Of a stretch of 64,000 bases of DNA, positions 58,755-64,000 are shown one piece after another. Made by a program: the position numbers and the translations under genes. The DNA lies in the NCBI GenBank assembly GCA_947561585.1, contig CANNZV010001034.1, positions 62,001 to 126,000 on the forward strand, read 5' to 3'. Positions within the stretch are counted from its first letter, which is position 1. Every line of letters begins with the position of its first letter. The notes beneath the pieces are model-generated. The model ran no database searches. It saw only the letters and a program-made list of their open reading frames with translations, and was not told the DNA's origin. The DNA comes from Caprella mutica. Lineage: Eukaryota; Arthropoda; Malacostraca; Amphipoda; Caprellidae.

Positions 58755-59549
58755 TCTATCCTAATGATTTCCGTCGTGTGTTTATGTATTTATTTGGCGT
58801 CCACTTTTATACGACCGATATTTAAGCATGAAGAATGTTTATCATGATACGCACAGGAAAATATTTATATAAAATATAATTTCCTAGGCTTCTAATCAAT
58901 TTTTATCTTCACAGATAGCGGAAAGTTATGTTTTAGGCGGCATTTATTTATTTGTAATCTTGTAACACGAAACTTATTTAACCCTTAAAAGACTGACTGA
59001 GGAGTTTGAGATCGACAAGACTTTACAATAGCGATAAAATATTCGTACATGATTTGAATCGACAATAAGATTTTATGACTTTTTTCATTAGATATATTTG
59101 TAAATGGTCATACTCTAATTTTTTTCTCATATACCAACAAGAACATTATGCCAAGCATGAAAGTGAATATAATTCTGTAATGCACTGAGAATATGTGCGT
59201 GTGACTACCCCCAGAGTACTCCCGCAAGACACTAACGCATATATGTACACATAGTTGCCAGATGTCGCTAATATCTAGGAACCATTTGGTTAGATTTTGA
59301 GAGCGATCGGGTCAAAGGACCAAGGTCAAGTTCATTTATAACTCAAAAAGTATTCAACCAAATTGCCTGAAATTCGGTGGGACGATTGGTCAATATCTAT
59401 AGGAACCCGTTTATTAAATTTTGGGTGCGATCAGGTCAAAGGTCAAGGTCATTATTACCCAAGGATTATTTGATGGTCAATGTCTAGCCTGATAACTGGT
59501 AATAAATTGTTATTAAAGACCCTTTATTTTTAACGGGAAAGTACACTAG
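58755..59549 (+). mobile_element. Longer non-autonomous Helitron (795 bp)
   Basis: Starts TCTATCCTAATGATTTCCG after A and ends TTTATTTTTAACGGG, then AAAGTACACTAG followed by T. Both ends match the short copies, but the interior is about 500 bp longer and contains GGTCAAAGG/CAAGGTCA motifs (59310-59451). No ORF for a Rep-helicase is present, so it depends on an autonomous partner. The longer interior may be closer to the parent element, or captured sequence. Confidence 0.75.
59310..59451 (+). promoter_or_regulatory. Cluster of nuclear-receptor-like AGGTCA half-sites inside the Helitron
   Basis: AGGTCA occurs at 59433, 59440 and 59446, giving a DR1 arrangement followed by a DR0, and TCAAGGTCA/CCAAGGTCA matches occur near 59445 and 59330. 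DR1 sites are bound by RXR/USP-type and HNF4-type receptors and YCAAGGTCA by FTZ-F1/ERR monomers. Motif identity is seen; binding is inferred. Confidence 0.3.
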
Positions 59550-60061
59550 TTTAAGATAAAAAGCTAGTGTCCAGAATATACAATTCATTTCAAATATTTC
59601 GTATCTGAATAAAAAAACAGGGACACCTTATTTCTACACATTAACTATTAACTTAATATAAATATCGTAATTTATCTAAAACTGATTAATTGAAAGAATT
59701 CATCTCTTTATTTTGGGTAATATTTATATATTTAAATCGTTTTTATAGACTGTAATTACTTTTTTATTCAGGATTTCATTACAAAAAATATTTCAATCTT
59801 CATAATTTGTTTTGTAACCTTTATATCATTTTTAAAATATCTGCTTTGCTAAAATAATTCGATAAAAATATCTTCATTCGATCATACACAGTTTATTGTT
59901 GCATAGCTCCTTTCCTTCTATGTATAACTATGAACACCTAGTTTCTTCTCATCAAATTATCACTATGTAGTTAATGCCTAAGGTTACAGAGAGAGATAAC
60001 CGCTAGGAATAATAAGCAATATCAAATTAAGGTTTGTATGTGATACTTTCTCTAAACTGTA
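59550..60061. other. AT-rich DNA between Helitron and 44-bp array
   Basis: No gene or repeat recognised. Confidence 0.5.
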
Positions 60062-63000
60062 TATTCACATAGATCACTCTACACTCTACAGAAAGTATTG
60101 CTCAGTATTCACATAGATCACTCTACACTCTACAGTAAGTATTGCTCAGTATTCACATAAATCACTCTACACTCTACAGAAAGTATTGCTCAGTATTCAC
60201 ATAGATCACTCTACACTCTACAGAAAGTATTGCTCAGTATTCACATAGATCACTCTACACTCTACAGAAAGTATTGCTCAGTATTCACATAAATCACTCT
60301 ACACTCTACAGAAAGTATTGCTCAGTATTCACATAGATCACTCTACACTCTACAGAAAGTATTGCTCTGTATTCACATAGATCACTCTACACTCTACAGA
60401 AAGTATTGCTCAGTATTCACATAAATCACTCTACACTCTACAGAAAGTATTGCTCAGTATTCACATAGATCACTCTACACTCTACAGTAAGTATTGCTCA
60501 GTATTCACATAAATCACTCTACACTCTACAGAAAGTATTGCTCAGTATTCACATAGATCACTCTACACTCTACAGAAAGTATTGCTCAGTATTCACATAG
60601 ATCACTCTACACTCTACAGAAAGTATTGCTCAGTATTCACATAAATCACTCTACACTCTACAGAAAGTATTGCTCAGTATTCACATAGATCACTCTACAC
60701 TCTACAGAAAGTATTGCTCAGTATTCACATAGATCACTCTACACTCTACAGAAAGTATTGCTCAGTATTCACATAAATCACTCTACACTCTACAGAAAGT
60801 ATTGCTCAGTATTCACATAGATCACTCTACACTCTACAGAAAGTATTGCTCAGTATTCACATAAATCACTCTACACTCTACAGTAAGTATTGCTCAGTAT
60901 TCACATAGATCACTCTACACTCTACAGAAAGTATTGCTCAGTATTCACATAGATCACTCTACACTCTACAGTAAGTATTGCTCAGTATTCACATAAATCA
61001 CTCTACACTCTACAGAAAGTATTGCTCAGTATTCACATAGATCACTCTACACTCTACAGAAAGTATTGCTCAGTATTCACATAGATCACTCTACACTCTA
61101 CAGAAAGTATTGCTCAGTATTCACATAGATCACTCTACACTCTACAGAAAGTATTGCTCAGTATTCACATAGATCACTATACACTCTACAGAAAGTATTG
61201 CTCAGTATTCACATAGATCACTCTACACTCTACAGAAAGTACTGCTCAGTATTCACATAGATCACTCTACACTCTACAGAAAGTATTGCTCAGTATTCAC
61301 ATAGATCACTCTACACTCTACAGAAAGTATTGCTCTGTACTCACATAGATCACTCTACACTCTACAGAAAGTATTGCTCAGTATTCACATAGATCACTCT
61401 ACACTCTACAGAAAGTACTGCTCAGTATTCACATAGATCACTCTACACTCTACAGAAAGTATTGCTCAGTATTCACATAGATCACTCTACACTCTACAGA
61501 AAGTATTGCTCAGTATTCACATAGATCACTCTACACTCTACAGAAAGTATTGCTCAGTATTCACATAGATCACTCTACACTCTACAGAAAGTATTGCTCT
61601 GTACTCACATAGATCACTCTACACTCTACAGAAAGTATTGCTCAGTATTCACATAGATCACTCTACACTCTACAGAAAGTATTGCTCAGTATTCACATAG
61701 ATCACTCTACACTATACAGAAAGTATTGCTCAGTATTCACATAGATCACTCTACACTCTACAGTAAGTATTGCTCAGTATTCACATAGATCACTCTACAC
61801 TCTACAGAAAGTATTGCTCAGTATTCACATAGATCACTATACACTCTACAGAAAGTATTGCTCAGTATTCACATAGATCACTCTACACTCTACAGAAAGT
61901 ACTGCTCAGTATTCACATAGATCACTCTACACTCTACAGAAAGTATTGCTCAGTATTCACATAGATCACTCTACACTCTACAGAAAGTATTGCTCTGTAC
62001 TCACATAGATCACTCTACACTCTACAGAAAGTATTGCTCTGTACTCACATAGATCACTCTACACTCTACAGAAAGTATTGCTCAGTATTCACATAGATCA
62101 CTCTACACTCTACAGAAAGTATTGCTCAGTATTCACATAGATCACTCTACACTCTACAGAAAGTACTGCTCAGTATTCACATAGATCACTCTACACTCTA
62201 CAGAAAGTATTGCTCAGTATTCACATAGATCACTCTACACTCTACAGAAAGTATTGCTCAGTATTCACATAGATCACTCTACACTCTACAGAAAGTATTG
62301 CTCAGTATTCACATAGATCACTCTACACTCTACAGAAAGTATTGCTCAGTATTCACATAGATCACTCTACACTCTACAGAAAGTATTGCTCTGTACTCAC
62401 ATAGATCACTCTACACTCTACAGAAAGTATTGCTCAGTATTCACATAGATCACTCTACACTCTACAGAAAGTATTGCTCTGTACTCACATAGATCACTCT
62501 ACACTCTACAGTAAGTATTGCTCAGTATTCACATAGATCACTCTACACTCTACAGAAAGTATTGCTCAGTATTCACATAGATCACTCTACACTCTACAGT
62601 AAGTATTGCTCAGTATTCACATAGATCACTCCACACTCTACAGAAAGTACTGTTCTGTATTCACATAGATCACTCTACACTCTACAGAAAGTATTGCTCA
62701 GTATTCACATAGATCACTCTACACTCTACAGAAAGTATTGCTCAGTATTCACATAGATCACTCTACACTCTACAGAAAGTATTGCTCAGTATTCACATAG
62801 ATCACTCTACACTCTACAGTAAGTATTGCTCAGTATTCACATAGATCACTCTACACTCTACAGAAAGTATTGCTCAGTATTCACATAGATCACTCTACAC
62901 TCTACAGTAAGTATTGCTCTGTACTCACATAGATCACTCTACACTCTACAGTAAGTATTGCTCAGTATTCACATAGATCACTCCACACTCTACAGAAAGT

Positions 63001-63066
63001 ACTGTTCTGTATTCACATAGATCACTCTACACTCTACAGAAAGTATTCACATAGATCACTCCACAG
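60062..63066. repeat. 44-bp minisatellite array (about 68 copies)
   Basis: Unit CACATAGATCACTCTACACT then CTACAGAAAGTATTGCTCAG then TATT. ATAAATC variants appear every two to four units only before about 61000. GTACTCAC variants appear only after about 61330. The segment from about 61141 is repeated at about 61801, an exact 660-bp (15-unit) shift, and a CTCCACACTC plus ACTGTTCTG variant pair recurs 352 bp (8 units) apart near 62627 and 62979. The last unit is truncated. Confidence 0.97.
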
Positions 63067-63194
63067 TGGGCATTCAAGTCTCCAAATTATTACCCCATGT
63101 AATGCTAAGCCGTTTTAGAAGTGATATCTTCAGCTCCATAAAGGAATGCTTTGTTCTTTCAATTGAATTAATTAATGCAATTGATATGCTTCTA

Positions 63195-63347
63195 GGGCTG
63201 GCATGTTATAGTACAATAAATGTAATATATACTACATTACGTAACTTTTATTTTAATTGCTATCATTTAAAATAAGGAATTAAATGTAGTTATTCTTTTT
63301 CCTAATGGTCGGAAATGTGGAACAGTCCTATAATTCGAAACATGCCC
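63195..63347. mobile_element. Family A MITE, diverged copy (about 153 bp)
   Basis: TA flanks both ends. The right end (reverse) is GGGCATGTTTCGAATTATAG then GACTGTTCCACATTTCCGACC; the left GGGCTGGCATGTTATAGTAC is a weaker match. It begins about 130 bp after the 44-bp array. Confidence 0.5.
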
Positions 63348-63944
63348 TAATACACTGTAAAAGGATCACTCCAGTACCACATTAATTTACTATGACGTGA
63401 TAGCTCTCTCTCAGTCAGTGGGTCTGATTGTTGTTGTAAGATGCCGCTCTGAGTGCCACCCTAATAAATGAGATAGAAATTATCTTTGTAAACAGTTAGG
63501 GCACAAATCATCCCTAAATTAATGTGTTTATACATAAAATAATGTGTACATAGAAGAAGGTTGGTGAGATTGTATAGATGATGTTTCTTATGGAAGATGA
63601 TTTAGTTAATTATGAGCAGATTAAGCACATTTCTCATTTTTTTTATGTTACACTGTATTAAATTAATTGTTTTTTGCTGCAAAAAAATATATCTTATTGA
63701 ACCAATAAGATATGTGAAGAGTTTTTAAATTTATAAAAAATGGGTATAAAATTTTTTATAAATAGGTATATAAATATTTATAAAATATTTATGTGTATAT
63801 AAATTTGATAAATAATATGAAAAAAGTATACAAATTATGTATCACAAACTATATAGTGTAAATAAATATTTGAAAATTTATATGAGAATTAAAACAAATC
63901 ATATATAAAAAGTAAAATATTTAGATAATTCTCTATACCATTCT

Positions 63945-64000
63945 AAATATAGTTTGTAAATATAGTTTGTATATACAGTCTGTAAATATAGTTTGTAATT
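63945..64000. repeat. Short AT-rich repeat at the window end
   Basis: AATATAGTTTGTA in about four imperfect copies; it may continue beyond the window. Confidence 0.5.

Noticed and set aside
13568..63066. CRISPR arrays
   Set aside because: Repeats are contiguous with no unique spacers, and the genome is eukaryotic.
1..64000. tRNA, rRNA and telomeric TTAGG repeats
   Set aside because: No GGTTCRANNCC-type T-loop paired with an A box, no rRNA-like GC-rich core, and no TTAGG/CCTAA run were seen by eye.
1..64000. Endogenous viral or intact retrotransposon genes
   Set aside because: No reverse-transcriptase, integrase, capsid or helicase-like frame was visible in any strand.

Overview
The window reads as nuclear DNA of an arthropod, most likely an insect. 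It is strongly AT-rich, has no bacterial-style gene packing, and its one convincing gene is split by two GT-AG introns. Most of the remaining recognisable sequence is tandem repeats and short non-autonomous transposons. I cannot name the species from sequence alone.

The only gene I can support lies on the minus strand at 38565-40211. It has three exons and encodes 309 residues: a signal peptide, a charged Lys/Glu-rich segment, a repeated QILNALG motif, two long hydrophobic segments, and a Gly/Tyr-rich tail with three GYG[VA]PDT heptads. I do not recognise the family. TATA-like sequences lie at 40266-40274 (upstream of this gene), 28183-28190 (before a 48-codon ORF with a good Kozak context) and 31296-31304 (about 160 bp before a 4-kb repeat array).

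Tandem arrays make up roughly a third of the window. The largest are two arrays of one 45-bp unit at 13568-17690 and 31455-35462, a 14/20-bp array at 41270-44192, and a 44-bp array at 60062-63066. Smaller arrays have units of about 28, 35, 34, 24, 21, 13, 18, 19-21, 4, 16, 20, 38/25 and 26 bp. Several carry higher-order structure, for example a 1,099-bp duplication in the first 45-bp array and a 660-bp (15-unit) duplication in the 44-bp array. Because 45, 24, 18 and 21 are multiples of three, the arrays generate long stop-free frames (up to 805 codons) that should not be read as genes.

Interspersed elements fall into families. (1) Non-autonomous Helitrons start at TCTATMCTRAT and end in a CCCGTTA/TAACGGG-type hairpin plus CTAG; there are four full-length copies and two fragments. 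(2) A TA-flanked terminal-inverted-repeat MITE family has about nine members. (3) Two mariner/Tc1-like elements, one with a transposase relic and one interrupted by a Helitron. (4) One Harbinger-like MITE. (5) A large foldback element with arms of about 300 bp. (6) A palindromic GGTGGGGCCATAGAAGATTAAG family occurs at seven or eight sites, one of them expanded into an array and one just past the gene's stop codon.

I see no rRNA, tRNA, CRISPR array, telomeric repeat, viral gene or intact transposase. No previously undescribed multi-gene system is evident. The most unusual content is the density and internal organisation of unrelated minisatellites, the dispersed palindrome family, and regulatory-like motif clusters: AP-1 heptamers at 20573-20711, nuclear-receptor half-sites at 59310-59451, and CAGCTG in the 54-kb array.
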